Assembly (NCBI GenBank): GCA_001599975.1
Contig: BCIO01000003.1
Location: forward strand, 2,660,677 to 2,724,676
Length of the DNA stretch: 64,000 nt
Reading direction: 5' to 3'
Origin: Cystobasidiopsis lactophilus
Lineage: Eukaryota; Basidiomycota; Agaricostilbomycetes; Agaricostilbales; Chionosphaeraceae
Shown here: positions 30,814 through 41,977 of the stretch, piece by piece
How the letters are laid out: every line of letters starts with the position of its first letter
Position numbering within the stretch: the stretch's first letter is position 1
Translations under genes and position numbers: made by a program
Notes under the pieces: generated by a model
Database searches by the model: none
What the model was told of the DNA's origin: nothing
Seen by the model: the letters and a program-made list of their open reading frames with translations, nothing else

Positions 30814-33800
30814 TTACAATGCCCCTGCGAACTCTGCCACCGGTTCCGCCGGAGGACCAACTTCAATCTTTCCGCGCCAACTCTTGTCGATGTAGACGGT
30901 GTCTGGCTTCGGCGTCGGCGCAATGATCTCGGCCAAAGCCCGCTCCACCACCTCGCTGTCCTCCTGGGATGCCTTGAGCTCGGCCAACTGATGGCGCAGG
31001 ATGGTCTTCGCTTCCGTCAAACTCGGGCCATTGCGGAGCTGAGTTTGCGCGGCCTCCGGCAAGGGCAGGTTCCGTGAGAGCGCAGCTTGGGAGATCGCGT
31101 CGACGCCGTCAACGGTTAGGCGTTGAGAGCGCATATGCACAGCGAGCTTGGAGCGGTTCGGCGCGCCCGCTTCGATGTAGGCCGAGAAAAAGCTGAGCAT
31201 GTCTTCTTTAGTTAATTTGGCGATGGCGTCGGCATCTTTTCGTTCTGTGGACAAATTCAATACTCGCTCAAGAAGACGGATGAGGAGGGCTCCTACTTCG
31301 GTTGAAGTCATAGTAGCCACTTTGGATGTGCGACCAGTAAAGATTGGTTCTGCGAGTGGGGGCGAAAGTCAATTAGTTCTTCGGCCAAAGACTGTAGCCG
31401 GCAATGGACTCACTCCTGGCCCATGTTCTTGTGGTCTTCCAGCTTGCGGTTCACCAAGCTTTGACGCTGCTTGCCAAATTCCTCCTCGCTCATATCCTCC
31501 AGGTACTTTTTGAACGTGACCAGCCAGGCCTCTATCCGGTCGTCGAGGAACTCGGTGGTCCGCTCGCTCTGGATGATGACGTGGAAGCCGGTGAAGCGGA
31601 CGGAGCTGCGGTTGCCGCTTTGGACAATGTAGCCCAGTTGCTCCTTTGTCCGTAGCGTATCGAAGCAATTCTCCTGCGCTAGTTGGGCCAAGAGTGAGAC
31701 CTTGATGCGCGTCGCCTGGTCCGCATCGTCGCCGACGTAGTACAGCAAGTCGACGGCGGAGTTGAGCTGCTGCGCATCTTGCACGGGCGTTTGAAAGCAG
31801 AAGGAGCCTTTAGGTGGCAAGAGGCAGCGCAGAGCTTTGAGTTCGTCTTGCGTTAGCGGGGTGGAGCCGGGAAGGAGGTCTTCGGTCTGCTTGGTGAGTT
31901 GCTCGGCCTGGGCTTGAAGGATATTGCCGTGCACCAAGGACTCGACGTGCGTGCGGGAGAAGACCGTCTGGATGAAGGTCTGCAGGTCCTCGGCGGTGAC
32001 GGCATAGAGCTCCTTCAGTTGCTCTTCCGGCTCGAAGAGGCGGGCGATGGTGAGGTGGGAAACGTGGAAGTTGGCGTGCTGGTACGGGTTGCCAAGGCGG
32101 AAGTTTTCTAAGCCTTGCCGGAGCTGTGGCGCGATGGGGGTCGTTAATACTTTTGCCGGGCCCTTCGAAGAGTAAGCTGACTTACCCGATCTTTGATAAG
32201 CTCGAATCGCTTTGGCTCGACTTTGAAGTTGGTGAGGCGATCGACAAGGACCTTGTGCAGGACGGGGAGCTTGTCGTTGTAGCCTTCGATGGAGAGGACA
32301 AAGTGGTCGAGCTGGGCGTAGAGGGAGTAGCTGAGGCCGGCAAGTTCGGCGTCGTACGAGTACTCGGTCAGCGAGTCCTCGACCAGGTCGGTGAACAGGC
32401 GGGCTTTAACGCTGGCTGCGGCGGAGGAAGCCAGGGCGGGTGATTTGATGGAGAACATGGTGGAAGCCCGGGGAAGCCACCACCGGTCGTCCTTCTTGTA
32501 CCACAGCCGGGCTTCCGGCGACGACTTGAGCAGTTTGGGGGCTCTAGCATACTGTGATTGGTTTGCCTACACTCAGCCGCAGAACACGGTGGGAAGGGGA
32601 AGAAGGGCCACCCACATCCGTAGTCTCTTTTTTCTCCAAGATGTCTAAGTTTTGCGGCACAAATGCATTAGGCGACGGTAGCTCTAGTGCAGAATCGGGC
32701 TTGTTCTCTTTAGCGGCCTGTGGGCGAAAGCCTAGCAATCTCAGGGAAGGGGAGAGATCAGTTTGCGGAATCCAGCGCACCTTTACGAAATCGTCTTCTA
32801 AGGTCTTGATGGTGTAGGACGTGCCGTACCACTTTTCCTTCTCTTGGTACTCCAAGCCTTCGATCTCCGCCTGGCTGGCCACAGTGACGCGGCAGTTGTC
32901 CACATCGAGCTGGGCGAGCGAGCCGGCGATCTGGTCCTTATCAAAGTCGGTGGAGATGTACGGGGCGGCGAGGACCATGCTTCTAGGGTAGGGCTTTTGC
33001 ATCCAAGACGTCAAGGTGGTGACGTATTGCATGGGCGGCGACTTGTCTTGAAAGCGGAACATCATCTCGGCCAGCATGGACACCTCTTTGAACGCCCATT
33101 CTTGCGGCGGGGTGGACTTGAGCAGGCGCAGGTAGTCAAACACGACCTGGGCCACCGAGCAGTAGTTGGCCAGCCCATCTTTGGTGAGCTCGATGTTGAC
33201 CTTGAAGAGCGCAAAGCCGGCCGCCGAAGATCCGCAGCCGGCGGAGAGCGAGTTGGCCCAGCCCTGGTTCTTCAAGTGCGACAAAATCGACCCGGGGCCT
33301 TCATGGCCGATGAAGTGGGTGAGGAATTGGCCCGGCTTGGAGGCGAAGAGCGGATCTTGGTCCGGGAAGGGGAAGGTGAGCTCCAGCAGGCGGATGTCCT
33401 TGACCGAGCGCACAAAGATATTCTTCTTGAGCTCGGCCGCGGTGAACGGCGACCCTTGGAACAGGGGCGGCGGCAGGTTTTGGTTGTGGGCGGGCGAGAA
33501 CTTGGCCACCACCATTTCCGTCAACTTGTCCAGCGAGTCTGCGGGCAAAACCGATTGCAGGTGAGCTTCTTAAACGAGCTAAAGAGGGAATCTGAGCCCA
33601 CCTTTCCCGACCACGGCCAATTTGAAGAGGTTGGAGGAGTAGTACTTTTTGTGAAACTTGAGCAGCTCGGTCCTCGGCTCGAGCCCGTTCTTCCTCGGCT
33701 CGGTCCACAAGCTCTCCAAATTGCCGGTGCCAAAGCGCCAGTAGGCGTGCTGCTTGGACGAGAGCGACTTTTCGAGCTGGAAGAGGCGCCACATGTCCGA

Positions 33801-34812
33801 CTGCAGGTTCTTCTTGTTCTCCGAATCGACGGCCTGGATCTCGCGCTCGGTGCAGGAGGGGTCGAACAAGGGCGAAATGAAGAACTGGGCGAAGCGGTCC
33901 AAGGCGCCGTCGAGAGCTTCCGGGTGTACGTCAAAGTGGTAGCTGTGCGTCGAAACGAAGTTGAGTCTCACTTCGTGTGACTAAGGTTAAAAAGGTTGAC
34001 GATTCAGACGCACTTGGTTTCGTCCATGCCTGTGAAAGCATTCGAGTAGCCAGAGTTGGCAGCCAAGTACTGTACGTTCAGAGTCCTCATCAATCTCTCA
34101 AGAGAAGGTGGCAAGACCGAAGCGCACCTCGCTGTATTCGTTCTCCTGTAGCCAGCCGTTGGCGTTTTAGTAGCTAATCTACTGATGTATGTAAAGGCCT
34201 GCCCACCTTGGGGTACTGTGAACGAGCACGACAAGTCAATAACCATCCTCATGAACCTATGGAGGGGATTCGGCGAGCCCACCTTCTCCGTGCCCATGAA
34301 CAGCAGATGCTCGCAGAAATGAGCCAGACCTTGCAGCTCTTCCTGTTCGTCACACAAGTTGAACAAGTCCGCCACGTAAGTCACCACCTTCCATTTCGGA
34401 AAAGCGAACGAGGAGCAAACGCAACTGGGTCCGACAGGTGGCCGACCCTGACGCACAACGAGGCGGCCGCCTTGTCCGTCGTCGGGTCGGAGACGAGCAG
34501 CGCCTCGAGGCCATTCTCCAGCCGGATCATGCGGTAGTCTCGACCGTCGTTCTCGCTCTTCTTGACGCCCTGGCTCAGCTCGTAGTACTTGCTGTCCCCC
34601 AACGAGGCCGGGCTGTAGCCATCTGGCGGGTTCAAGCCGTCCAAATGCGCAAAGTAAGGCGACAGCTTGAGCGCTTCGGCGAGCGGGTTGCTGCCGCTCG
34701 ATGATGAGGCTTCGGTGGCGAGCATCCTCGCTGTCGTCGCTGTTGCTAGGCGGGTGGACCTGGGCAATCGAGCAAGCGCAGTTCGTCGTCCAAGCACAAG
34801 GAACCGGTGCAT
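30814..34812 (-). CDS. STE23: M16 metallopeptidase, insulysin/Ste23-like, with mitochondrial-type presequence
   Basis: A large inverted-zinc-motif protease. The N-terminus (MHRFLVLGRRTALARLP) is Arg-rich and lacks acids, like a mitochondrial presequence. Then come YRMIRLENGLEALLVSDP, the active site HFCEHLLFMGTEK (HxxEH), YPKENEYSEYL assembled from two tiny exons (9 and 18 nt), SGYSNAFTG and the downstream zinc ligand in AVDSENKKNLQ. The large M16 domains follow, with the substrate-binding segment near GFHVIIQSE and a C-terminal helix ending AEFAGAL. Length is about 1,100 residues, as in Ste23 and IDE. Yeast Ste23 trims a-factor and degrades peptides. The organellar form proposed here is inference from the N-terminus. 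Confidence 0.9.
34207..34215 (-). other. STE23: 9-nt microexon of the insulysin-like gene
   Basis: TACCCCAAG (Tyr-Pro-Lys) between a TTCACAG acceptor and a GTGGGC donor. It is in phase 0 and exactly fills the family motif YPKENEY. The following exon, 34128-34145, is only 18 nt. Confidence 0.85.
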
Positions 34813-35745
34813 GCAAGATTGTAACCGACTGTGTCAGAACAAACAGAACAAAAGGAACCTCGAATTCTTTTGAGCGCGCTCGGCCGTCCGTGGTTTTGGC
34901 TCGCTCTGCCTTGCTTGCTGCCTAAGTGTATGCTTTGCTTTATGACACAACGTTGGCGGGCAGCAGGCGTCTCCACGAATGGAATTGCTGGATGCCCTCG
35001 ATCCGCTCTGTGTTAAAACGAATGCTACCGGGCCGGCCCTAAGCCCCAGCTGTGCTCTTGCCATTGATTTAAGATCAGGCACAACAACCTCTATAGGTCG
35101 ATCAAGAAGCTTCTTGAGTAGCAGGCACAGCGCGAAGCGATGCTCAGAGGTAACCAAGCGGTCGGCTGATTCCGTGCTTGGCTTGCAAAGTTTCCGCTTC
35201 TGGCCAACTGCGGCGTGCTCCGTCTTGAAGCCTTCATTGGAGCGCGGACTGTCCAGACAGGCTCGTCCCGATTTCAAAAGCCAAGCCATTCCTTCAGAGC
35301 CCTCTTCCCTCAAACTCCAGCTCTGCTTGTTGCTACTCCGACAAGTGATCTTGAGTGTTCTTGGAGCTCTTGGTCCCTCTTAGATTCGCACGCTCTGCCC
35401 CGAGGGTCCCTCGAAAGCTTCGATCGCCCATCACACATCGCTTTCCTCTGCCCGAGGTGATTGTTCAACCCTTTGATGTCACTATGCCCAGCGTATAACG
35501 AGCACGCTTTCGTCTCTCGTTTGTTATGCTCACCTCGCCCTTCGCCTGCAGTCCTCGATAGCGCCGCTCTCCCAATTTGCCACCGCCGCCAAAAATTTCC
35601 CTGCTGCTGTCTCTTCGATCGGTCCACTGCTCCTCTTCACCTTCCTCCACTGTTTCGTCCTTCCGGTTCTGTTCAAGCTAGTAAAGAGAGGCGACTATCT
35701 GTGGTGGTCTGCCAGCAACCGCGGCTCCCGTTCGTCTCCGAGACG
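34813..35745. other. intergenic region between insulysin-like gene and HG.GE gene A
   Basis: About 930 bp between divergent starts. Open frames on both strands are low-information and overlap, and no conserved motif was seen. Probably two promoters and 5' leaders. Confidence 0.45.
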
Positions 35746-36304
35746 ATGACGTCGGGCCTATTTCGCGCTTTCTCTTCCACCACCAACGAGCAGCAGCAAA
35801 TGTCAAACCAACAGCACACCGGCGAGAAAGTCGGACAAGGCATCGGGTTCGTGTTCCCTCCCTTTACAGCTCGTTGTCAGAGCTGATTCAGAGCGGGATC
35901 CGAACAGGGGAGTGTTTAAAGGCATTCATGGAGCGGGCGAGGCTCTGCGAGGGACGATCAATTCGGCTCTTGGTTCGTGCTTCATCTTCGTTGAGTCCGA
36001 GGGATTCTTGTTGACTTTGTCGGGACAGACGGAATCGGCGACGGTGCGCGACTCTCTTCCTCAGCCGACTCAAATATTGACTCTCGGCACAGGAGTGGCC
36101 AACCGCCCATCAGGAACAGTAGCGCCTAAGACGTCGAGCGGCTTCCACGACTCGACGCACGGCTCGACGATAGAGAAGGGCAAGCAAGAGTTGGCCGAAG
36201 GGCTGAGCGCCGTCCAGGGCTCCTCCTCAAGCAGCCCCTCTTCCACCATGGAACCTGTCCACACTACACCAGGCTACACCGGTCCTGGTACCACTCGCTA
36301 CTGA
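35746..36304 (+). CDS. HG.GE-motif stress-type small protein A
   Basis: Four exons give MTSGLFRAFSST, a Gln-rich stretch, KVGQGIGGVFKGIHGAGEALRG, then TINSALDGIGDGVANRPSG and EKGKQELAEGLSAVQG, ending TGPGTTRY. The repeating pattern (amphipathic Gly-rich helix, (V/I)HG.GE.(I/L)RG, ALD, then KG.(Q/E)E....G) matches a family of small fungal proteins that I know only as uncharacterised and often stress-induced. Two of its introns start with the unusual donor GTTCGT. The next gene is a tandem paralogue. Molecular function is unknown. Confidence 0.65.
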
Positions 36305-36434
36305 GGGATCAGTGTACTTTGTTTTCTTGCTGCAATCGCGTTTTGCGTCATTGCCCATTCTGTTCTTTGTCCCCGGCGTGGTGACCTGCTTCCGAGCTTC
36401 TTTGCTTCCGACCACCACCGACGACACCTTGGAC

Positions 36435-37328
36435 ATGCCTGGATCGGGCAAGGCCGTCCAAGATAAGCTACACGGGGTGCGTTTGGACTTTGCCGCCCTC
36501 AGAGGAGGACAATTCTGATAGCTAGTCTCCACCACCTCGCAGCTGACAGACGTAGTCCATGGAACTGGAGAGATGTGTCAGTCTGCCTTGGTCTTCCAGT
36601 CTGCCTCCAGGGCGAGACTAAACGCAAAGGCGGTGGACAGTGCGAGGATTCATGAATGAGGCGCTGGACACGGTCGGCGATGTCGTCTCGGGCCGCGAGC
36701 ACGAGTCACCCGGTACCATGACCAAAGGCAGGGAGGAGATCAACAATGGAATTGCAGCGCTCAAGGGCAGGTATTCCTATCCGCCTGTGAGCACCACCTT
36801 TTCTTAGGTTGGCAATTTGCCTTCTCATGTGCTCAATGGTTTCTTCAGAAAGCTTCCAAGCCTGTCGAGGAAGCCCCTTCTTATCCTGACAACGGCATTG
36901 GCGGAGTGATGAAAGCTGCTGATGAGTTCCGACATGTGAGTTGTTTCGCACCAGAGTGCTACTTGCGAGATGCTGACCACAACGTTTTGGTCACAACTCA
37001 GAAAGTCAACTCGACCATTGACAATGCTGGAGACGCCATCGTAGGCCGCAGCAAGTCGCAGCACTCGCCACCTCCCTACCTTCCTCCCAGGCCCACCACC
37101 TCCGCTGTGCTTTCAGAGCCCATCGTCTCGCCGTCTGAAGCGGCCCCTGTCCCTACTCAGACTGCAGCTGCTGTTCAACCGACTAGTGCGCCTGAAAATC
37201 CCTTGGAGCATCCCGCACCCGCTGTGGCTCAGACTCAAGAGGTTCATGTGGCGGCGGAGCCTCAGCCGACTTCATCGACTTCAGCTGCGATTCCCCAACC
37301 CCTGAATACCTTTTCTCATGGAACTTGA
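36435..37328 (+). CDS. HG.GE-motif stress-type small protein B
   Basis: Tandem paralogue of the previous gene, 130 bp downstream. Exons give MPGSGKAVQDKLHGL, TDVVHGTGEMLRGFMNEALD, TVGDVVSGREHESPG, TKGREEINNGIAALKGR, then a second weaker repeat GGVMKAADEFRH and KVNSTIDNAGDAIVGR. The tail is Pro/Ala/Gln-rich and ends TFSHGT. The second half suggests an internal duplication of the helix plus ALD-like unit. Splice choices were fixed by phase and by the motif shared with gene A. Function unknown; a membrane-binding or LEA-like role would be speculation. Confidence 0.65.
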
Positions 37329-37469
37329 AGAGGAAGTGCTTTCTCAGGGATGGGACATGGCTGGCATGGGCTCGGACCACTTGATGATGCTCAAAGTTTT
37401 TCTTTCTTGCAAAACCCTTGCCGTCCTGTCATCCTTCTCCGCGCTGTGGGACTCCGAAAGACCCTATTC

Positions 37470-38325
37470 CTATTTGAGAGGTGGTGAAAGTGTGGCTTTG
37501 GTGTGATGGAGGCGCCAAACGAACTTGAGAGCCGACGCCACCTTCGCTATCGGCCGGAGGATTACCGCTCTCTTGCTGGGCTTCTTTTGGACGACAGGCT
37601 TGGATTCTTTAGTGACTGGGTTCCAGCCGAAAACAGGGGCAGCAAGTGGTCGCTCAACTTTTTTTTCAGATTTAAGCTTGGCAACCTTGCAACGAAACGA
37701 AAAGCGACCTACTTGAGCACAAGCTTTCCAGCTGCGAGTAAGATAATTTGTCATCGAATTTAACTGACGGGCGATGGATGACGCGAAAGATGCAGGCCTG
37801 AGTGATCTGGATGGAGCACCTTGATCAGTGTCGATACTTTGCCGAGTCGCTGCAACTCACTTGATGCAGGAATAGCAACCAGTTTTTGTCCAGTCCTTTG
37901 AAAGACTTTTGCACGTCAGGACTGCTATTCAACGGCTGCCAAATCTTCTCCAGCTGAGCCAGCGGCAACCCGAAGTCGTCCTCCAGCAAGGATCTCCAGC
38001 CCACTTCATACTTGGCGTCGAACTGAAGCACGAAGTAGGCCAAAAGGGGATATCTAAGAAAGTGATGCTTGACCAGCTTAAACGCGGAGCCGGAAGCGAT
38101 GCACTCGGGGAAGAGCCGAGATGAGAACAGCTCCTTCAATGCCGAAACGACGTGCATGGCCTTCAGCAACCGCTCGTGTTTCGCAACTTGAGCTGGAGTC
38201 AAGGGCAGTGGAATCAGAGAGGCTGCCTCAGACAGCGCTTGCAGTTGCCGCTGGACGCCATCGAAGCGGCCGAGGGCGAGGCGGAGGGCATGGGCTAAGG
38301 TATGCGCTGCGGAGGGAGATTGCAT
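37470..38325 (-). CDS. Unrecognised tandem family, member C1
   Basis: I do not recognise the family. Exon 1 (37861-38325) starts MQSPSAAHTLAHALRLAL and carries the family core HFLRYPLLAYFVLQFDAK, VGWRSLLEDDFGLPLAQLE and WQPL. Exon 2 (37713-37797) reads ACIFRVIHRPSVKFDDKL then ESLCS. A last exon, acceptor uncertain, ends ATLSPPLK after a basic stretch. The core, both intron positions and the phase-1 second junction are shared with the next two genes. Predicted soluble, mostly helical, no signal peptide. It is the most divergent of the three at the C-terminus. Confidence 0.6.
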
Positions 38326-38629
38326 CTTGCACTTGTCGCTGGACAGGAAAAAGGCAGAATGGAAGCACCTGTAAACGCCTCAACGGGCTCCGCTGCCAGG
38401 CAAAGCCATTTCACGGGCATGGGCCCTTAGAATAACGGCTACCTGGGCGAGGCCTCGATCACGCGCAGCATTTTAAACGACTCATAAAACCTAGTAGAAA
38501 GCATCTGCCGGGGACGAAGAGCACTTGGAAGTGGGAAGAGGGCAATCAAGAGACTGTGGCGCTCAGATTCGGGACTTTGAGATTCAATGAGATGGTCATC
38601 GCCGGTGGTTGTTCAAATTCGGTCTACAA

Positions 38630-39633
38630 TCATGCAATTATAGCGTTCTGCTCCCTCTTATCCACGGTCAAGGCCCACCGACGCGAGCGTTCTAATATGG
38701 AGTTGCTCGCGAAGCGAGCTGGAACCTTGCCAAGCTGGTGCCCGCGGTTGCTCTTTGAACGGTCGGCTTCATACTGACGCCAGCAACAAAGTCCCCACCG
38801 ACAATGCAAGGAAGGTTCCAAGCACAGGGTCTTGCCATTTGCCTCGAGGTATGGGGAGCGGTGGCAAGATGCTGTGGGATGAAGAGACAACGCCAGCCTC
38901 ATCAGCCGCAAACAACTTGGGCCCGCCTTAAAGACCACGTTTTCAGTAAAGAAGGCGACAATCAGGCCTCGATAGATGACTCACTCTCACAGCACTTTTC
39001 GAAGTCCGCGCGGCTAAAGGAGGAGACGGATTGCCACCACTTGACCGGAGCCTTGTACTCGATGGTAAGGAGCACACAAGTGACGATGACCTGAGCGGTG
39101 GCGAGTAAGTAAAGCGCGTTAGATCCGAAGTGTCACTGTCAACTTACATCCTTGAAGAAAGCTGGCCAAAGGCGCAGGGCACTCTGCGAGTTTTCCTGGA
39201 CCCCATCATGATCCTTGCAATGGTAAGAAGGTGGCTGTCTACCCAGAGTTGGACCAAAGCGCTTTTGAAGCTCAGGCCAGAGCTCGCCACCCATGCCAAG
39301 CTCCATTTCTATGGCAGATTTCCAACCCAGTGTGGGGTGAGCGGCATCAAATTGGAGAAGGACGTAAGGTAGGATCGGGTATTTGGCAAAATGCTTCTGG
39401 ACGACGTCAAGCCCGACGCCGTTGCGTTTGCACAAGCGCGAGGAGCGAAAGGCCTTTCGCAATTGACCAATGCAGGCGATCTTGTCGTCCCTGCTTACGC
39501 AGTCATGGTCGAATGAGAAGCGCTGCCATGTCTTGAGACAAGCGTCGGCCTGTCGAATCGCCGACTTCATGGTGCGCTGTGGGGTCTGCTTTGGCAATGC
39601 CTGTCGGCCCGGCTTGGATTGTTGGACTCCCAT
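38630..39633 (-). CDS. Unrecognised tandem family, member C2
   Basis: Exon 1 starts MGVQQSKPGRQALPK (39633). It contains KHFAKYPILPYVLLQFDAAH, LGWKSAIEMELGM and LQKRFGP, then WPAFFKD just before a GTAAGT donor. Exon 2 (38985-39090) reads VIVTCVLLTIEYKAPVKWW and ends FEKCCE in phase 1. The last exon, acceptor uncertain, ends RSRRWALTVDKREQNAIIA, aligned with KRSRRWSWPLEKRDKSAIV in C3. The 3' flank is also similar to that of C3 at DNA level. MGxxxSK at the N-terminus could be N-myristoylated, which is inference only. Confidence 0.62.
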
Positions 39634-39943
39634 TTTGAGGATGGAAGTAGAGGATCAAGGTAGTGCAGCAAAGTCAGAGAACAAATCAACGGCCAGGCGG
39701 AGAAACCCGTGAAAAAGTCGAAACAGGCAAGGCATGTGAAAACGCGCGACGCAGGTTAACGGCGACTCGTGCGAGCCCTCGATAACGCGTGGCAGTCTCA
39801 ACGACTCGAATAAAATAGGAGAGAGGATCTGCTGAGGGGCGAAGAGTGGGAAGAGCGCAAGAGGTCGCGCTCGAATTCGAACAGTGCGAACACGAGTCTG
39901 AGGTCAAAGTGGCTACTACCGCCCGTGGTCGTTCAGATTTGGT

Positions 39944-40806
39944 CTACAATGATGCAACTATGGCCGATTTGTCCCTTTTCTCCAATGGCCAGGACCACCG
40001 GCGGGAGCGCTTGGACGTGGAGGTGCATACTTTGAGGGGAGGTGGCGAGAGCTTGGTGAGGCCGACCACGCCGACGCCGTTGGGAGAGAAAAGCTTCAGA
40101 CCAGCTGAAGGAAGACGTTAGCTCGGGCGGAGCAGATTGAAACAAAGGCAGTCGAACTCACAGGAGCAGACTCGCTCGACATCCTGATAGCATCCGATGA
40201 AGGAAGTACGAACAGGGTGGTACTCTTGGAGGCCGACAAAGGTGTAGATGACCTGGACCAAATTCGTTGTCGGCTTAGGCTCGACCAGTGGAAAAGCACC
40301 AGATTTCAGTCACATACCTTGTCTATGAAAGCGTCCCACTCCTCCAGAATGCTGAGCTTCGCGTCTGGGCCTCGGCGGTCCCTCCAATGACCTTCGACAA
40401 GATTCGCCCTTGGTCCAAATCGGCTCTGCCAGTCCGGCTCTAGCTCGTCTACTGGGACACCCAAGCCTTCCTTGATCCACCTGCGCCAGCCGGCTGCGGG
40501 GTGGGTGGCGTCAAACTGCAGCAGCAGGTAGCAAACGACCGGCCGTTCGATGAGGTGCTGTTTGGCTCGTGGCCGATCCGGGAACGCCAAAGCAGAGCGG
40601 TGATCGCCTCCGAAGGCGCGCTCCATGGCACCGAGCAGCCTTGCGATCCGCATCCCTTGGTTGCCCTTCTTATCGAAGCCAGGGTCCCATCCCGATTGGT
40701 ATTCACGGCAGAGGCGCAGATGAACTTGTTTGCAGCGGGCGTGTGCCATGTTGAGGGCAGCGGCAAGCGTGCTCGCCAAGTGCTTCTGCTTTTGGAAGGA
40801 GAGCAT
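39944..40806 (-). CDS. Unrecognised tandem family, member C3
   Basis: Exon 1 starts MLSFQKQKHLASTLAAAL (ATG 40806; the upstream open frame has no ATG). It contains HLIERPVVCYLLLQFDATH, AGWRRWIKEGLGVPVDELE, WQSRFGP and EEWDAFIDK before a GTATGT donor. Exon 2 (40163-40252) reads VIYTFVGLQEYHPVRTSF and ends ERVCS in phase 1. Exon 3 starts after CTTCCTTCAG and ends KSAIVASL at 39944. This is the clearest gene model of the three. Conserved features suggest a globular domain with an LLQFDA strand and an aromatic GW(R/K) turn. No enzyme motif is visible. Confidence 0.65.
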
Positions 40807-41169
40807 GAGGGCAACTGGAGGAGCAGGAGCAAAAAGAGAGGGCAACGCCTGCGCCGTTAAACGAGTCAGGCAAATGCGCCACTTGTGGCTGGTCTCGACC
40901 TGTGCCAGTCTCGAAGCTCCAAGCACTCTTCCAAGATGCTGAAAGAATGATTGAGCATCAACCAAAGCAGGGGCGAGGCAGGCTAGCAGAACAGGGCGCC
41001 AAATTCGACTTGAAAAGTGGTCAAAAGCTCCAGGAGCTGAGGCTCAGATCTTGCGCGAAAGTCTCCGTTAAGCGACAGCAGACGACCGAGATATCGATAG
41101 AGACCACCTGTCGAGCGAGATGAGTGCTCAAAGTGCTGTCAAGATCTTCTTCTTCCACTCGCCACCAAG
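40807..41169. other. intergenic region between C3 and the membrane-protein gene
   Basis: About 360 bp between divergent starts, presumed promoters. The open frame that continues upstream from C3 to 40965 has a TTG, not an ATG, and is not treated as coding. Confidence 0.45.
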
Positions 41170-41897
41170 ATGAATCTTGACGCCCGCTACGTCGCGCTCT
41201 TCGTGTCAGCTATCTTCGCTTCTTACGCCTTCGTTTCTCAAACATATCAAACCTGGCACGCGCACAAGTACGACGGGAAAGAAGGCCATGATCTGAAGAC
41301 GCTCCCGATGATTGACGTGAGGGTCCTTCCTTCGCAAAGAAGCCTGCACTCAGTTGTCAGCAGGCCGCGATCTCCTTCTCATTCGTTGGCACTCAAGCGG
41401 TGTCTCTGGTCGCTTATCTGATGCAGCGAATGGAGATCAAGGGCGACAGCTGGGCCATGGGCTTCGGTTTGCCTGTGGGAGTCGCGCTGGGCGTGCTGGT
41501 CTCCAAAGTCGGCAACGTGGCCTACGTCGCCAGCAACATCGAGTTCGCCACATTGTATTTGGCCACTGCGTTTGGGATCTACAAGATGTGGAGGGAAGTG
41601 TGGGAGGAGCTGAAGCCACCCCAAGCCCACCACGAGCACGTCCTGCTCCCGTCCACCGATCCGTCGCCCTTCCTCCCAGCCTTCTCCTTCCAGAGCGGCA
41701 GATACGATGAGGCTGGTCGAGCGGAGGAGCCAGCGGAGGGGGACAAGGACGAGGGCGAAGAGCACGAGGACGCCGCCAATACCTCCCACGACATTGCTGA
41801 CGCCGGCGGTAGCTCCTTCGTGAAGACTCTCAAGTCGATTGGCCGAACTTTGGCCCATACGTCGAACAACGTCGGCCTGGGATCCCTGAATATGTGA
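41170..41897 (+). CDS. Small integral membrane protein, unknown
   Basis: Starts MNLDARYVALFVSAIFASYAF, giving an N-terminal membrane segment followed by a short charged loop (HKYDGKEGHDLKTLP). After one intron come a second segment (ISFSFVGTQAVSLVAYLM) and a third (GFGLPVGVALGVLVSKVGNVAYVASNIEFATLYLATAFGIYKM). Then there is an acidic hydrophilic tail ending GLGSLNM. The stop overlaps a GTGAGC donor. Splicing there would replace the last residue with a short ISSPPRTRRAPV end at about 41977. About 220 residues, three or four TM segments. I do not recognise the family. Confidence 0.6.
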
Positions 41898-41977
41898 GCT
41901 CGGACTGAGCTCCAACGAGAGCTGGCTCACCACGTTGCAGATCGTCTCCGCCAAGGACCCGCAGGGCCCCCGTCTAG

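Larger units (their letters stand above)
37470..40806 (-). repeat. three-copy tandem gene duplication
   Basis: Members C1, C2 and C3 follow each other with a period of about 1.15-1.3 kb. Similarity is not limited to coding sequence. The spacers at about 38430-38640 and 39755-39960 share blocks such as GGTCTACAATNATGCAA and a GACTCATAAAA/GACTCGAATAAAA region in the same order, so the duplication unit included 3' flanks. Confidence 0.7.

Noticed and set aside
32844-33980. 378-codon plus-strand frame opposite the insulysin-like gene
   Set aside because: It is the antisense shadow of a long conserved coding exon, with shadow-like Val/Glu/Arg/Gly-rich composition.
40807-40965. N-terminal extension of C3
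   Set aside because: The frame opens at TTG with no ATG and the extension has no counterpart in C1 or C2.
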